Origin: an uncultured bacterium
GTDB taxonomy: Bacteria; Bacillota; Clostridia; Oscillospirales; Oscillospiraceae
Direction of reading: 5' to 3'
Assembly: GCA_949840775.1 (NCBI GenBank)
Contig: CATKXO010000020.1
Coordinates: forward strand, 1-50,241
DNA length: 50,241 nt
Numbering within the stretch: position 1 is the first letter of the stretch; each line of letters begins with the position of its first letter. Below are positions 34,902-44,247 of this stretch, one piece after another. A model generated the notes under the pieces. The model worked only from the letters and a program-made list of their open reading frames with translations. It did not search any database and had not been told where the DNA came from. The position numbers and the translations under genes are program-made.

Positions 34902-35888
34902 TTGTCCCACCGCAAAAAAGATACTGACTATTTAGCCATCTCCGCCCGCATCCGGGCCATGGAGAACAAGCTCCTCACCCGGGAGCGGATGGACCGGATG
35001 ATCGAGGCCCGTGACGGCGCCGAGGCCATGAAGCTGCTGACCGAGTGCGGCTACAACGAGTCCGCCGGGCTGGACGGGGCTCTGGCCCAGGCCCGGGCCC
35101 AGGTCTTCAAGGACATGGAGCAGGGGGCGCCCGACCCCCGGCTGGTGGAGGTCTTCCAGATCAAGTACGACTACCACAACGCCAAGGCCATCCTGAAGGC
35201 CCAGGCTATGGGCTCCGACCCGGAGCGCCTGCTGCTGGCCGGGGGCCGCTACGACCCCGCCGCCCTCTGGGACGGCTGGAAGCGGGAGGCCCTCAGCGGT
35301 GCCAGCGAGGTTTTTAAAAAGGCCATGGAGCAGGCAAAGGAGGCCCTGGCCGAGGGGGGCGACCCCCAGCGGGCCGACCTGATTCTGGACCGGGCCTGCT
35401 ACGGCGAAATGGCCCAGCTGGCCCAGGAGCTGAAAAGCCCCTTCCTCCAGGGCTACGTGAAGCTGGCTGTGGACGTAGCCAACCTCCGGGCCGCCGTCCG
35501 GGTCCACCGCATGGGCCGGGAGGGGGAGTTCCTCCGCCAGGTACTGCTGCCAGGGGGCAATGTGTCGGAGGGGGCCATCGCCGCCGCCCGGGGAGACGCT
35601 CTGGGCGAGGTCTTCCGGTCCGGTCCCCTGGCCCAGGCCGCAGAGCTGGGGGCCAAGCTGGCCCAGCCGGGAGGGGAGTCCCTCACCGCCTTCGAGCGGG
35701 AGTGTGACAACGCCCTCACCGCCTATCTGGCCGCCGCCCGCCGCATCCCCTTCGGGGAGGAGACGGTCATCGGCTACCTGTACGCCAAAGAGCAGGAGTT
35801 CACCGCCATCCGGGCCATCTTTGCCGGACGTGCGGCGGGGCTGGATGGAGACACCATCCGCTCCCGGCTCCGGGAAACCTATGTGTAA
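34902..35888 (+). CDS. ntpC: V-type ATPase subunit C (d-type, central stalk socket)
   Basis: 328 residues. TTG 34902 is used because GGAGGG lies 5 bases upstream and the protein then starts at the family's YLAISARIRAMENKLL; the frame further upstream is inside the repeat. The all-helical C/d subunit links the rotor (D-G) to the K ring. Typical segments are VEVFQIKYDYHNAKAILKA, the FLQGYVKLAVDVANLRA stretch and the C-terminal GYLYAKEQEFTAIRAIFAGR. Confidence 0.92.
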   Translation: MSHRKKDTDYLAISARIRAMENKLLTRERMDRMIEARDGAEAMKLLTECGYNESAGLDGALAQARAQVFKDMEQGAPDPRLVEVFQIKYDYHNAKAILKAQAMGSDPERLLLAGGRYDPAALWDGWKREALSGASEVFKKAMEQAKEALAEGGDPQRADLILDRACYGEMAQLAQELKSPFLQGYVKLAVDVANLRAAVRVHRMGREGEFLRQVLLPGGNVSEGAIAAARGDALGEVFRSGPLAQAAELGAKLAQPGGESLTAFERECDNALTAYLAAARRIPFGEETVIGYLYAKEQEFTAIRAIFAGRAAGLDGDTIRSRLRETYV

Positions 35889-35902
35889 GGGGGTTGGTGC
35901 AG

Positions 35903-36211
35903 ATGTATAAGATTGCCGCCATGGGCGACAAGGACAGCGTGCTGGGCTTCAAGGCCCTGGGGCTGGAGGTCTGCCCGGTAGAGTCCCCCGAGGAAGGCCG
36001 TGAGGCCCTCCACCGCATGGCCAAAGAGAACTACGCCATCATCTATATGACCGAGCAGCTGGCCGCCCAGCTCCCCCAGGAGGTGGACCGGTACAAGGAC
36101 GCCCTCACCCCGGCAATCATTCTGATTCCCGGCAAGGAGGGCTCCCTGGGCATCGGCATGGCCAACGTCAAAACGGCGGTCGAACGGGCCGTCGGCGCGG
36201 ATATTCTGTAA
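35903..36211 (+). CDS. ntpG: V-type ATPase subunit G (F-type, central stalk)
   Basis: 102 residues from ATG 35903 (AAGGGGG 9 bases upstream). A Rossmann-like N-terminus (YKIAAMGDKDSVLGFKALG) and C-terminal helix are typical. With NtpD it forms the rotating shaft and can regulate ATP hydrolysis. A repeat separates it from ntpA. Confidence 0.93.
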   Translation: MYKIAAMGDKDSVLGFKALGLEVCPVESPEEGREALHRMAKENYAIIYMTEQLAAQLPQEVDRYKDALTPAIILIPGKEGSLGIGMANVKTAVERAVGADIL

Positions 36212-36218
36212 CACTGAA

Positions 36219-36303
36219 TGTGGGACCCGCCCCCCTGGGCGGGTCATCGGTAAAAGGACCTGATCCTGTGAAGGATGGCCCGCCCAGGGGGGCGGGCCCC
36301 ACA
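36219..36303 (+). repeat. Palindromic repeat inside the V-ATPase operon (ntpG-ntpA), TGTGGG subtype
   Basis: TGTGGGACCCGCC to GGGCGGGCCCCACA, with a unique core of about 30 bases between two CG-rich hairpins. It is closest to the element at 20056. Confidence 0.8.
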
Positions 36304-36356
36304 AGATATCCTAATCATATGGAAAAATTCACCCAGAAAGAAGGTTAAGATAGCCT

Positions 36357-38132
36357 ATGGGAAAAATCGTTAAGGTCTCCGGTCCGCTGGTGGTGGCCAC
36401 CGGCATGGAGGAGGCCAACATGGCCGACGTGGTCCGTGTAGGCGAGCAGCGCCTCATCGGTGAGATCCTCACCATGACGGGCGGCTCCGCCTCCATCCAG
36501 GTCTACGAGGAGACCTCCGGCCTGGGCCCCGGCGCCGACGTGGTCACCACCGGCGCCCCCCTGTCCGTGGAGCTGGGCCCCGGCCTGATTGAGAACATCT
36601 ACGACGGCATCCAGCGCCCGCTGGAGGTCATCATGAAGAAGGTCAAGGGCAACAACCTGCCCCGTGGCGTGGAGGTGCCCGCCCTGGACCGGGAGAAGCA
36701 GTGGGACTTCACCGCCACCGTACAGCCCGGCGACAAGGTGGTGGGCGGCGACATCATCGGCACCGTCCAGGAGACCAATTCCATCCTCCACAAGATCATG
36801 ATCCCCCCCAAAATGAGCGGCACCATCGAGTCCATCGCCTCCGGTTCCTACACGGTGCTGGACAAGATCGGCGTGCTGGTGGACGAGAAGGGCGAGAGGC
36901 ACGAGCTGACCATGATGCAGAAGTGGCCCGTCCGTGTGGGCCGGCCCTACAAGCACAAATATCCCCCGGTGATCCCCCTCCAGTCCGGACAGCGGATTGT
37001 AGACACCTTCTTCCCCGTGGCCAAGGGGGGCACCGCCGCCATCCCCGGCCCCTTCGGCTCTGGCAAGACCGTCATGCAGCACGCCCTGGCCAAGTTCTCC
37101 GACGTGGACGTGGTCATCTACATCGGCTGCGGCGAGCGGGGCAACGAGATGACCGACGTGCTCCGGGAGTTCCCCGAGCTCATCGACCCCCGCACCGGCG
37201 AGACGCTGATGAAGCGGACGGTGCTCATCGCCAACACCTCCGACATGCCCGTGGCCGCCCGTGAGGCGTCCATCTACACCGGCATCACCATTGCCGAGTA
37301 CTTCCGGGATATGGGCTACGCCGTGGCCGTCATTGCCGACTCCACCTCCCGCTGGGCCGAGGCCCTGCGCGAGATGTCCGGCCGTCTGGAGGAGATGCCC
37401 GGCGAGGAGGGCTACCCCGCCTACCTGTCCTCCCGTCTGGCCCAGTTCTACGAGCGGGCCGGCTCCGTCTCCTGCCTGGGGTCCGAGGAGGACCGCCGGG
37501 GTTCCCTGACCGCCGTGGGCGCGGTCTCTCCTCCGGGCGGCGATCTGTCCGAGCCCGTCTCCCAGGCCACCATGCGTATCGTCAAGGTGTTCTGGGCTCT
37601 GGACGCCTCCCTGGCCTACCGCCGCCACTTCCCCGCCATCAACTGGCTCACCTCCCACACCCTGTATCTGGACTCCCTGCGCCCCTGGTACGACGAGAAC
37701 CTGGGCAAGGACTTCCTGCTCAACCGGGAGTGGGCCATGTCCACCCTCCAGGAGGAGGCCAACCTGAACGAGATCGTCCAGCTGGTGGGTAAGGACTCCC
37801 TGTCCGCCAAGGACCAGATCACCCTGGAGATCGCAAAAATGCTCCGGGAGGACTTCCTCCAGCAGAACTCCTTTGTGGACATCGACTGCTACTCCGAGTA
37901 CGACCGCCAGGCCCGGATGCTGGCCATGATCCGCCGCTACGAGGACCTGTGCCGTGACGCCTCCGCCAAGGGCGGCAGCCTGAACGACCTGTTCGGCGTG
38001 CCCGTACGGGAGAAGATCGGCCGGGCCAAGTCGGTGGTGGCCGAGGAGTACCAGGCCGCCTACGACATCATCAATCAGGAGATGGAGGAGCAGATTGCCG
38101 CCATCGCCGAGAAGGGAGCGGATGAAGCATGA
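36357..38132 (+). CDS. ntpA: V-type ATPase catalytic subunit A
   Basis: 591 residues, full length. The A subunit carries the catalytic sites: P-loop GPFGSGKT near 232-239, the GCGERGNEM segment with the catalytic E, the [13 protein letters not shown] stretch, and the A-specific non-homologous insert (~115-190). ATG 36357 with AGAAGG upstream. The stop overlaps the ntpB start (ATGA). Confidence 0.97.
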   Translation: MGKIVKVSGPLVVATGMEEANMADVVRVGEQRLIGEILTMTGGSASIQVYEETSGLGPGADVVTTGAPLSVELGPGLIENIYDGIQRPLEVIMKKVKGNNLPRGVEVPALDREKQWDFTATVQPGDKVVGGDIIGTVQETNSILHKIMIPPKMSGTIESIASGSYTVLDKIGVLVDEKGERHELTMMQKWPVRVGRPYKHKYPPVIPLQSGQRIVDTFFPVAKGGTAAIPGPFGSGKTVMQHALAKFSDVDVVIYIGCGERGNEMTDVLREFPELIDPRTGETLMKRTVLIANTSDMPVAAREASIYTGITIAEYFRDMGYAVAVIADSTSRWAEALREMSGRLEEMPGEEGYPAYLSSRLAQFYERAGSVSCLGSEEDRRGSLTAVGAVSPPGGDLSEPVSQATMRIVKVFWALDASLAYRRHFPAINWLTSHTLYLDSLRPWYDENLGKDFLLNREWAMSTLQEEANLNEIVQLVGKDSLSAKDQITLEIAKMLREDFLQQNSFVDIDCYSEYDRQARMLAMIRRYEDLCRDASAKGGSLNDLFGVPVREKIGRAKSVVAEEYQAAYDIINQEMEEQIAAIAEKGADEA

Positions 38133-39517
38133 TTCGGGAATATAAAACCATCGAAGAAATCTCCGGCCCTCTGATGGTGGTCAAGCGGGTCCAGGGCGTC
38201 ACCTACGACGAGCTGGCCGAGGTGGAGCTCACCGACGGCACCGTCCGCCGCTGCAAGGTGCTGGAGGTCAACGGCGACTCCGCCGTGGTCCAGCTGTTCG
38301 AGGCATCCGCCGGCATCAACCTGCGGGACTCCAAGATCCGTTTCCTGGGCCACCCCCTCCAGCTGGCCGTCTCCGGCGACATGCTGGGCCGTGTGTTCAA
38401 CGGCATGGGCCAGCCCATCGACGGCGGCCCCGCCATCCTGGCCGACGAGTACCGTGACATCAACGGTCTGGCCATGAACCCCGCCGCCCGGAACTACCCC
38501 AACGAGTTTATCCAGACGGGTATCTCCACCATCGACGGGCTGAACACCCTGGTCCGCGGCCAGAAGCTGCCCATTTTCTCCGGCTCCGGCCTGCCCCACT
38601 CCGCCCTGGCCGCCCAGATCGCCCGCCAGGCCAAGGTGCTGGACGGCGAGAGTAACTTCGCCGTGGTCTTCGCCGCCATCGGCATCACCTTCGAGGAGTC
38701 GGAGTTCTTCGTCCAGGAGTTCCGCCGCACCGGCGCCATCGACCGGACGGTCCTCTTCACCAACCTGGCCAACGACCCCGCCGTGGAGCGTATCGCCACC
38801 CCCCGTATGGCCCTCACCGCCGCCGAGTACCTGGCCTTCGAGAAGGGGATGCACGTCCTGGTCATCCTGACGGACATCACCAACTACGCCGAGGCCCTGC
38901 GTGAGGTGTCCGCCGCCAAGAAGGAGGTCCCCGGCCGGCGCGGCTACCCCGGCTACCTGTACACCGACCTGGCCACCCTCTACGAACGGGCCGGCCGTCA
39001 GATCGGCAAGGAGGGGTCCATCACCATGATCCCCATCCTCACCATGCCCGAGGACGACAAGACCCACCCCATCCCCGACCTGACCGGCTATATCACCGAG
39101 GGCCAGATCATCCTGTCCCGTGAGCTGTTCCGCAAGGGCGTCAATCCCCCGGTGGACGTGCTGCCCTCTCTGAGCCGACTGAAGGACAAGGGCACCGGCG
39201 AGGGCAAGACCCGTGAGGACCACGCCGGCACCATGAACCAGCTCTTTGCCGCCTACGCCACCGGCAAGGAGAACAAGGAGCTGATGTCCATCCTGGGCGA
39301 GGCGGCTCTGTCCCCCACCGATCTGCTGTACGCCAAGTTTGCCGACGAGTTTGAGCGCCGGTACGTCTCCCAGGGGACGGACGAGAACCGCTCCATCTTC
39401 GAGACCCTGGACCTGGGCTGGGACCTGCTGTCCATCCTGCCCCGGACCGAGCTGAAGCGGATCAAGCCCGAGATGATCGAAAAGTATATGCCCAAGAAGG
39501 AACAAGGGGGGGTATAA
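38129..39517 (+). CDS. ntpB: V-type ATPase regulatory subunit B
   Basis: 462 residues. It is homologous to A but the P-loop position reads [11 protein letters not shown] without GKT, as normal for the non-catalytic B subunit. Other marks are [26 protein letters not shown] (in parts), [21 protein letters not shown] text and [10 protein letters not shown]. The next gene begins immediately at its stop. Confidence 0.97.
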   Translation: MIREYKTIEEISGPLMVVKRVQGVTYDELAEVELTDGTVRRCKVLEVNGDSAVVQLFEASAGINLRDSKIRFLGHPLQLAVSGDMLGRVFNGMGQPIDGGPAILADEYRDINGLAMNPAARNYPNEFIQTGISTIDGLNTLVRGQKLPIFSGSGLPHSALAAQIARQAKVLDGESNFAVVFAAIGITFEESEFFVQEFRRTGAIDRTVLFTNLANDPAVERIATPRMALTAAEYLAFEKGMHVLVILTDITNYAEALREVSAAKKEVPGRRGYPGYLYTDLATLYERAGRQIGKEGSITMIPILTMPEDDKTHPIPDLTGYITEGQIILSRELFRKGVNPPVDVLPSLSRLKDKGTGEGKTREDHAGTMNQLFAAYATGKENKELMSILGEAALSPTDLLYAKFADEFERRYVSQGTDENRSIFETLDLGWDLLSILPRTELKRIKPEMIEKYMPKKEQGGV

Positions 39518-40225
39518 ATGCCTTCCACAACAATCAACCCCACCCGGCAGGAGCTGAACCGGCTGAAAAACCGTCTGCGCACCTCCATCCGCGGCCACAA
39601 GCTGCTCAAGGACAAGCGGGACGAGCTGATGAAGCAGTTCATGGATGTGGTCCGGGAAAACCGGGCTCTCCGCAAGCGGGTGGAGGAGGGCCTGATGAAG
39701 GCCCACGGCGCCTTTACGGTGGCCGCCGCCCTCATGTCCCCGGAGATGCTGGAGCAGTCCCTGCTCTACCCCAAGCAGTCCGTGGAGCTGGACATGACCT
39801 TCCAGAACATCATGTCGGTGGACGTGCCCCAGTACCAGTTCCGCACCCGCAGCCAGGACCCCGGCGAGGTCTACCCCTACGGCTTCGCCCAGACCAGCGG
39901 CGAGCTGGACGACGCGGTGGACGCCCTGTCCCGGGTGCTGTCCGACATGCTCCGTCTGGCAGAGATTGAAAAAACCTCTCAGCTGCTGGCCGAGGAGATT
40001 GAGAAGACCCGCCGCCGGGTCAACGCCCTGGAGTACGTGAAAATCCCCGAGATGCAGGCCAACATCAAGTATATCACCATGAAGCTGGATGAGAACGAGC
40101 GCGCCAACACCATCCGGCTGATGAAAGTCAAGGACATGATCTTGAAGGAGGCCATCCAGGAGAAGCGGGCGGAGACCGCCCAGGCCATCGAGACCTTCGG
40201 CGGGGGAGCCCCGGCCCAGACGTAA
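39518..40225 (+). CDS. ntpD: V-type ATPase subunit D (rotor shaft)
   Basis: 235 residues. Two long helices at the ends (NPTRQELNRLKNRLRTSIRGHKLLKDKRDEL and the C-terminal RRVNALEYVKIPEMQANIKYI region) form the rotor coiled coil in the A3B3 head. The ATG directly follows the ntpB stop. It is the last gene of the operon, followed by a terminator. Subunit H/J genes of E. hirae are absent. Confidence 0.95.
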   Translation: MPSTTINPTRQELNRLKNRLRTSIRGHKLLKDKRDELMKQFMDVVRENRALRKRVEEGLMKAHGAFTVAAALMSPEMLEQSLLYPKQSVELDMTFQNIMSVDVPQYQFRTRSQDPGEVYPYGFAQTSGELDDAVDALSRVLSDMLRLAEIEKTSQLLAEEIEKTRRRVNALEYVKIPEMQANIKYITMKLDENERANTIRLMKVKDMILKEAIQEKRAETAQAIETFGGGAPAQT

Positions 40226-40245
40226 GAGCGGGATAACACAAAAAA

Positions 40246-40280
40246 GGTACTGCCCGAAGCACCGGGCAGTACCATCTTTT
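40246..40280 (+). terminator. Terminator of the V-ATPase operon
   Basis: GGTACTGCCCG (40246-40256), short loop, CGGGCAGTACC (40263-40273), then ATCTTTT. An A6 run precedes it. Confidence 0.9.
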
Positions 40281-40300
40281 GCTAAGGAGAGGGAGCAGCC

Positions 40301-40891
40301 ATGAGTTTAGTTCAAGCAGCCATATGCGACCGGTTCGTCCTGGTCTGCGGCGAGCAGCAGCTGAATCTGACCACCGGCGGGGTGCTGCACAATTTCAGGA
40401 AAGTCTTTAAGGTAAACGACAGCGTCATCATCGGCCTGTCCGGGGCCATTGAGGACAACTACTATCTGTTTCAGGACTACATCAATGTGGACTTCACCCT
40501 GAAAGAGGGCTGTACCGACAGCCTGGAGGAGGTCTTCGACCGGGTTGCCGCCCGGTATCAGGAGATGACGGACCAGGGCGAGTGCGATGTGTTCAGCCTG
40601 GTCTGCGGCTGGAACGGCGTCGGGTTTGAGGCAAAGACCTACTATATCAATTCGGTCTGCCCCGGCAGCAGCCAAATTGCGGAGGTCAAGCCGGCCCATG
40701 AGATGGACGGGCGGCTGATTTCCTGCGGCGACAATCGGCACTACGAGAATTTCTTCAACGGCGTGAACCGGTACGGCTTCGATGTCAACGGCGTGCAGCG
40801 GGCCTTCCGGGATGTGCTCTCCCAGGGCGTGCTGTTCGACGACTACATCGACACAAATGCCCAGTTTGAGGTCATCCGGAGACCGGAGTGA
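40301..40891 (+). CDS. Unknown protein with a proteasome/HslV-like (Ntn) fold pattern
   Basis: 196 residues, ATG 40301 with AAGGAGAGGG upstream. No named family was recognised. The order of segments (AAICDRFVLVCGEQQLN, KVFKVNDSVIIGLSGAIEDNYYL, CDVFSLVCGWNGVGFEAKTYYI, SCGDNRHYENFF) resembles the strand-turn pattern of proteasome-type Ntn hydrolases. There is no threonine, serine or cysteine close behind the start that could become an N-terminal nucleophile (S2 is the only candidate). It may be an inactive or structural relative. It lies 20 bases past the V-ATPase terminator and is followed by a terminator-bearing repeat. Confidence 0.6.
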   Translation: MSLVQAAICDRFVLVCGEQQLNLTTGGVLHNFRKVFKVNDSVIIGLSGAIEDNYYLFQDYINVDFTLKEGCTDSLEEVFDRVAARYQEMTDQGECDVFSLVCGWNGVGFEAKTYYINSVCPGSSQIAEVKPAHEMDGRLISCGDNRHYENFFNGVNRYGFDVNGVQRAFRDVLSQGVLFDDYIDTNAQFEVIRRPE

Positions 40892-40918
40892 GAAAAAGGT
40901 TGCAGGTTACTGCCCTAA

Positions 40919-41085
40919 AAGCCTCCCTTCGCAAAGGGAGGGGGACCGCCGCCGAAGGCGGTGGTGGAGGGTTTTCTCTGTGATGACTTCGCTTTTATAG
41001 GAAACCCCCACCCGGCTTCGCCGGGAGCCCCCTTTGCGAAGGGGGCTTTTTTCGCCTGTGGGCGAAGCCCCCTTTCAAAAGGAGC
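40919..41085 (+). repeat. Second repeat family (CCTCCCTT...AAGGGAGG type) with built-in terminator
   Basis: A cluster of hairpins: CTCCCTTCGCAAAGGGAG, CCGCCGAAGGCGG, CCCGGCTTCGCCGGG, and AGCCCCCTTTGCGAAGGGGGCT. It differs from the TGTAGGGG family and resembles a degenerate repeat widespread in Clostridia. It abuts the end of the ATP-grasp gene. Confidence 0.7.
41026..41052 (+). terminator. Intrinsic terminator inside the repeat
   Basis: AGCCCCC, 8-base loop TTTGCGAA, GGGGGCT followed by TTTTT. It would end plus-strand transcripts from the 40301 gene before they oppose the minus-strand trio. Confidence 0.75.
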
Positions 41086-41086
41086 C

Positions 41087-42286
41087 TTACCCCTCCTTAC
41101 ACAGCAACACGTCGTGATAAAACTTGTCCAGCTTCTTCTGGGTGGGGAAGGTGGCCACATACATCTGGTTGCCCATAGCGCCGGCCAGCACGTCGGGGAT
41201 GCGCTCCACCATTTTCATCTGCTCGCCGTACTTTTTCATAATGGCCTCGTGGTTGTAGACAAAGGGCTTGCCGTCCCGCCGGCCGGCGAAGGCGCAGAAG
41301 GAGTGGGGGCCGCCCTCCACGGTGGACTTGTCAAAGGCGATCATGTCCGCCCAGATTTTATACACGTTGGTGGAGTTGGCAAAGTTCATCATGTCGGGGC
41401 TAAACCCGCCGCAGGGCCGCATGTTCACCTCCAGGGCCACCACGTCCCCCTTTTTGCCCATCCCCTCCTGGTCCCGGGTCAGGCGGAAGAACTCGAAGTG
41501 AACAAACCGGCTCTTTACCCCAAAGCTCTTCACGGTAGCCCGGCCAGCCTTTTTGGTGTCGGCGGGCAGGTCCTTCACGATGTAGTAAATGGAGTTGTCG
41601 TTTTCATTCACGATATCCATAATGGACATGGGGGTGACGTTGCCCGTCTCAAAAATGGGGTTGCCCTGGGAGTCGATGATAGCGTCGTAGGAGTTGACCT
41701 CGGCGTGGATAAACTCCTCCATGATGTAAGTGACACCGGGATTTTTAGCGGCCAGGAAGTCTTTCAGTTCCTGGAGGCTGGACAGCTTGTGGGTGTCGGA
41801 GGCCCCCACGCCGTTGTCCGGCTTGACCACCACGGGCCAGCCCACCTCCTTGATGAAGGCCCTGCACCCCTTCAGGTCGTCCACCAGATGGTAACGGGCG
41901 GTGGGGATGCCGGCGGCCTGGTAGAACTCCTTCATTTTGGATTTGTACTTAATCCGGGGGATGTCGCTGGTCTGGAAGCCGCTGGTGATGCGGAAGTCGG
42001 TGCGCAGGGCGGCGTCCCGTTCCAGCCAGTACTCGTTGTTGCTCTCCAGCCAGTCAATGCGGCCGTACTTGTGGATGAAGAAGGCCACCGCCCGGTAGAC
42101 AGCATCGTAGTCCTCCAAGGAGTCCACCTTGTAATACTCGTTCAGGCTGCCCTTCAAATCAGCTGTCAGCTCGTCGTAGGGCTGGTCCCCGATGCCCAGC
42201 ACGTTCATTCCGTTGTTTTTCAGCTCCCGGCAGAACTGCCAGTAGTTGGTAGGAAAGTTGGGGGAAATGAAAATGACGTTTTTCAC
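41087..42286 (-). CDS. ATP-grasp carboxylate-amine ligase-like protein
   Basis: 399 residues. The N-terminal pre-ATP-grasp fold (MKNVIFISPNFPTNYWQF) is followed by an ATP-grasp domain with VVVKPDNGVGASDT and the metal/ATP residues in VALEVNMRPCGGFSPD. Such enzymes join a carboxylate to an amine through an acyl phosphate; the substrate cannot be inferred. Two esterase genes lie upstream on the same strand, 267 bases apart, with two repeats in the gap. The best guess is a small biosynthetic or modification set. ATG 42286 with GGAGAG upstream. Confidence 0.82.
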   Translation of the reverse strand: MKNVIFISPNFPTNYWQFCRELKNNGMNVLGIGDQPYDELTADLKGSLNEYYKVDSLEDYDAVYRAVAFFIHKYGRIDWLESNNEYWLERDAALRTDFRITSGFQTSDIPRIKYKSKMKEFYQAAGIPTARYHLVDDLKGCRAFIKEVGWPVVVKPDNGVGASDTHKLSSLQELKDFLAAKNPGVTYIMEEFIHAEVNSYDAIIDSQGNPIFETGNVTPMSIMDIVNENDNSIYYIVKDLPADTKKAGRATVKSFGVKSRFVHFEFFRLTRDQEGMGKKGDVVALEVNMRPCGGFSPDMMNFANSTNVYKIWADMIAFDKSTVEGGPHSFCAFAGRRDGKPFVYNHEAIMKKYGEQMKMVERIPDVLAGAMGNQMYVATFPTQKKLDKFYHDVLLCKEG

Positions 42287-42323
42287 GGTTCTCTCTCCTT
42301 ATACAGTTTCTTCCTTTTTATAT

Positions 42324-42408
42324 ATAGGGGCCGCCGCCCTCGGCGGCCCGCTGCGAATTAGGATTCGTCTGCGTATTCGGCGGGCCGCCCAGGGGGGCGG
42401 CCCCTACT
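42324..42408 (+). repeat. Palindromic repeat between ATP-grasp and esterase genes
   Basis: TATAGGGGCCGCCGCC to GGCGGCCCCTAC with a short core. The left end has TATA instead of TGTA. It is the same subtype as 27237 and 46602. Confidence 0.8.
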
Positions 42409-42410
42409 AT

Positions 42411-42558
42411 TGTGTCCGCCCACGGCGGACAGCACCCTTTTGCCCCCGTTATAGGCCCTTTTTGCCCCGTAAAAGGTCCGTTTTGGCCCCGAAACAGGTG
42501 TATTATTTTGATGCAAAAATACGCATTGTATTGGAGTCCGCCGCTGGCGGACATTATT
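42411..42558 (+). repeat. Related composite repeat with TGTCCGCC/GGCGGACA ends
   Basis: Short palindromes TGTCCGCCCACGGCGGACA at the left and GTCCGCCGCTGGCGGAC at the right flank about 110 bases with degenerate CCCTTTTTGCCCCGT-like units. Its right end covers the TAA stop of the esterase gene (42554-42556). Confidence 0.55.
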
Positions 42559-43300
42559 GGCCGGGCTCTCCCCCCAGCAGCCAGGGAAAGAAATACACCG
42601 CCTGCTTGTACCACCAGGGCCAGTCGTGGGCGCAGTCGTGGCCCCAGAAGTCCACCCAGGTGTGGATACCCTTCCGGTGGAAGATGTCGGCCAGCTGCCT
42701 TGTGGTGTCGGGAATCTCCCAGGGTCCCAGCCCCACGCAGATGGCGGCCCGCTGGCTGTTGAAAATGTCGATATAGGGGTGGTTTTCCGGTAAATTGGCC
42801 ATATAGTGGACGGGAGAGTTCTGATAAACCACCTCGTCCATATAGCCGTCAAAGCCGTAATCGGCGGTGTAGATGCCGCTGAGGGCCAGACAGCCGCTGA
42901 ACAGGTCGGGCCGCCGCAGGTAGAGGTTGGCGGCGTGGGTGGCCCCCAAACTGCACCCGAAGGAGATGATGCCCTCCTGTTTGGTCCAATTTTGGATAAA
43001 AGGCGCCATTTCTTTGGTCAGATAATCCATCCACTGCTCATGCCTTCTGGCCCGCCAGTAGGGGTCGCCCCCCTTGTCCGACCAGGTCTCCTTGTCGATG
43101 GTGTCCACCGAAAAGACGATAATCTGTCCCGATTCAATCCAGGGGGCCAGGGTTTCCGCCATGTGGAAGTCGCCAAAGTCGAAGAAACGGCCGTCCTGAC
43201 AGGGGATATAGAGTACCGGCCGGCCGGCATGGCCGTAGACCATGCACTCCATGTCCCGCCCCAGCGCGGGGCTGTAGTCCGCGATATACTGTGTGTCCAT
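42554..43300 (-). CDS. Esterase D/enterochelin-esterase-like alpha/beta hydrolase 1
   Basis: 248 residues. Serine hydrolase of the esterase-D group: nucleophile in ISFGCSLGATHA (GxSxG), and a probable catalytic His in WGHDCAHDWPWW near the C-terminus. No signal peptide, so cytoplasmic. The start ATG 43300 lies 2 bases after the stop of the second esterase gene, so the two are translationally linked. In this family substrates range from S-formylglutathione to siderophore esters; none can be assigned here. Confidence 0.85.
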   Translation of the reverse strand: MDTQYIADYSPALGRDMECMVYGHAGRPVLYIPCQDGRFFDFGDFHMAETLAPWIESGQIIVFSVDTIDKETWSDKGGDPYWRARRHEQWMDYLTKEMAPFIQNWTKQEGIISFGCSLGATHAANLYLRRPDLFSGCLALSGIYTADYGFDGYMDEVVYQNSPVHYMANLPENHPYIDIFNSQRAAICVGLGPWEIPDTTRQLADIFHRKGIHTWVDFWGHDCAHDWPWWYKQAVYFFPWLLGGEPGQ

Positions 43301-43302
43301 AT

Positions 43303-44073
43303 TTAAACCTCCAATTCATACATCAGGGTTTCGATAAAGAAGGGAATCTGCCTCTCCCAACTGGCCTCGCAGTGGTCGCCGCCGGGGACGATGCGGCAGG
43401 TGAGCTTGATCCCACGGGTGAGCAGCTGGCCCACCACCCGGGCAAACTGCCCCTGCATCAGCTCGTGGTTGCCCAGCTCCCGGGAGCCGTAATCCATATA
43501 CAGCACCGTGTCCGACCGGACCTCCGCCCCCCGGACCAGCCGGGCCAGGCGGTCGGGGGCCACCCACAGGGAGGGGGACAGGGCCGCCGCCCGGGAGAAT
43601 ACGTGGTTATACTCCAGCAGGGCGTACAGGCTCATCAGCCCGCCCATGGAGCTGCCGGCGATAAAGGTGTGCTGCCTGCCGGGCAGGGTGCGGTACTTCC
43701 GGTCAATCTGGGGCTTGAAGGTCTTTACAAACCAGTCCATGGTGGTCCTGCCCCGGCCGGTGACGTGGCCGAAGTCGGGCTCGTAAAAGGTGTAGGGGGA
43801 GTACTCCGACAGCCGGCCGTTGTCCGGATGGTGGTTGCACTCCACCGCCGCCACAATGAGGGGCACCTCACAGGCGTCCAGATACTCCCCCAGCCCCCAG
43901 CTCTTGCCATAGGTGGCGTCGGAGTCAAAGAAGACGTTGTGGCCGTCAAACATGTACAGCACAGGGTAATGCCGATCCAGCTCCCAGTCGTAGTCTGCCG
44001 GCAGATAGAGATAAACGCCCCGGGTCTCGTCTCCGGTGAGCTCCGGGATGGTCACATTCCACTTTTGAATCAT
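43303..44073 (-). CDS. Esterase D/enterochelin-esterase-like alpha/beta hydrolase 2
   Basis: 256 residues from ATG 44073, which has GGGAGGGAAG upstream; the frame continues back to 44403 but without support. Family features are YLPADYDWELDRHYPVLYMFDG, the nucleophile elbow FIAGSSMGGLMSLY and a late His in VPGGDHCEASW. It is the first gene of the minus-strand trio (esterase 2, esterase 1, ATP-grasp). Like its neighbour it lacks a signal peptide. Confidence 0.87.
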   Translation of the reverse strand: MIQKWNVTIPELTGDETRGVYLYLPADYDWELDRHYPVLYMFDGHNVFFDSDATYGKSWGLGEYLDACEVPLIVAAVECNHHPDNGRLSEYSPYTFYEPDFGHVTGRGRTTMDWFVKTFKPQIDRKYRTLPGRQHTFIAGSSMGGLMSLYALLEYNHVFSRAAALSPSLWVAPDRLARLVRGAEVRSDTVLYMDYGSRELGNHELMQGQFARVVGQLLTRGIKLTCRIVPGGDHCEASWERQIPFFIETLMYELEV

Positions 44074-44104
44074 AAGATTCTTCCCTCCCAGTCTGTTCTT
44101 TGAC

Positions 44105-44133
44105 AGTTTACCACAGTGAAGTCCGGATTGCAA
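44105..44133 (-). promoter_or_regulatory. Promoter of the esterase/ATP-grasp trio
   Basis: On the minus strand TTGCAA (44128-44133), 17 bases, TAAACT (44105-44110), 31 bases before ATG 44073. Confidence 0.6.
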
Positions 44134-44193
44134 TTCTTCGGAAGGGATTTTTCCGTATTTCCTGATTGGGGCTGGAAAGCGTTGTGGAATTTG

Positions 44194-44222
44194 TTGAATT
44201 TCACAAGCGGATATGTTAAAAT
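44194..44222 (+). promoter_or_regulatory. Promoter of the TfoX-C / GNAT pair
   Basis: TTGAAT (44194-44199), 17 bases, TAAAAT (44217-44222), then GAGGAGGG and GTG 44248. Confidence 0.65.
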
Positions 44223-44247
44223 AATTAGCTGATGAGGAGGGATACCT

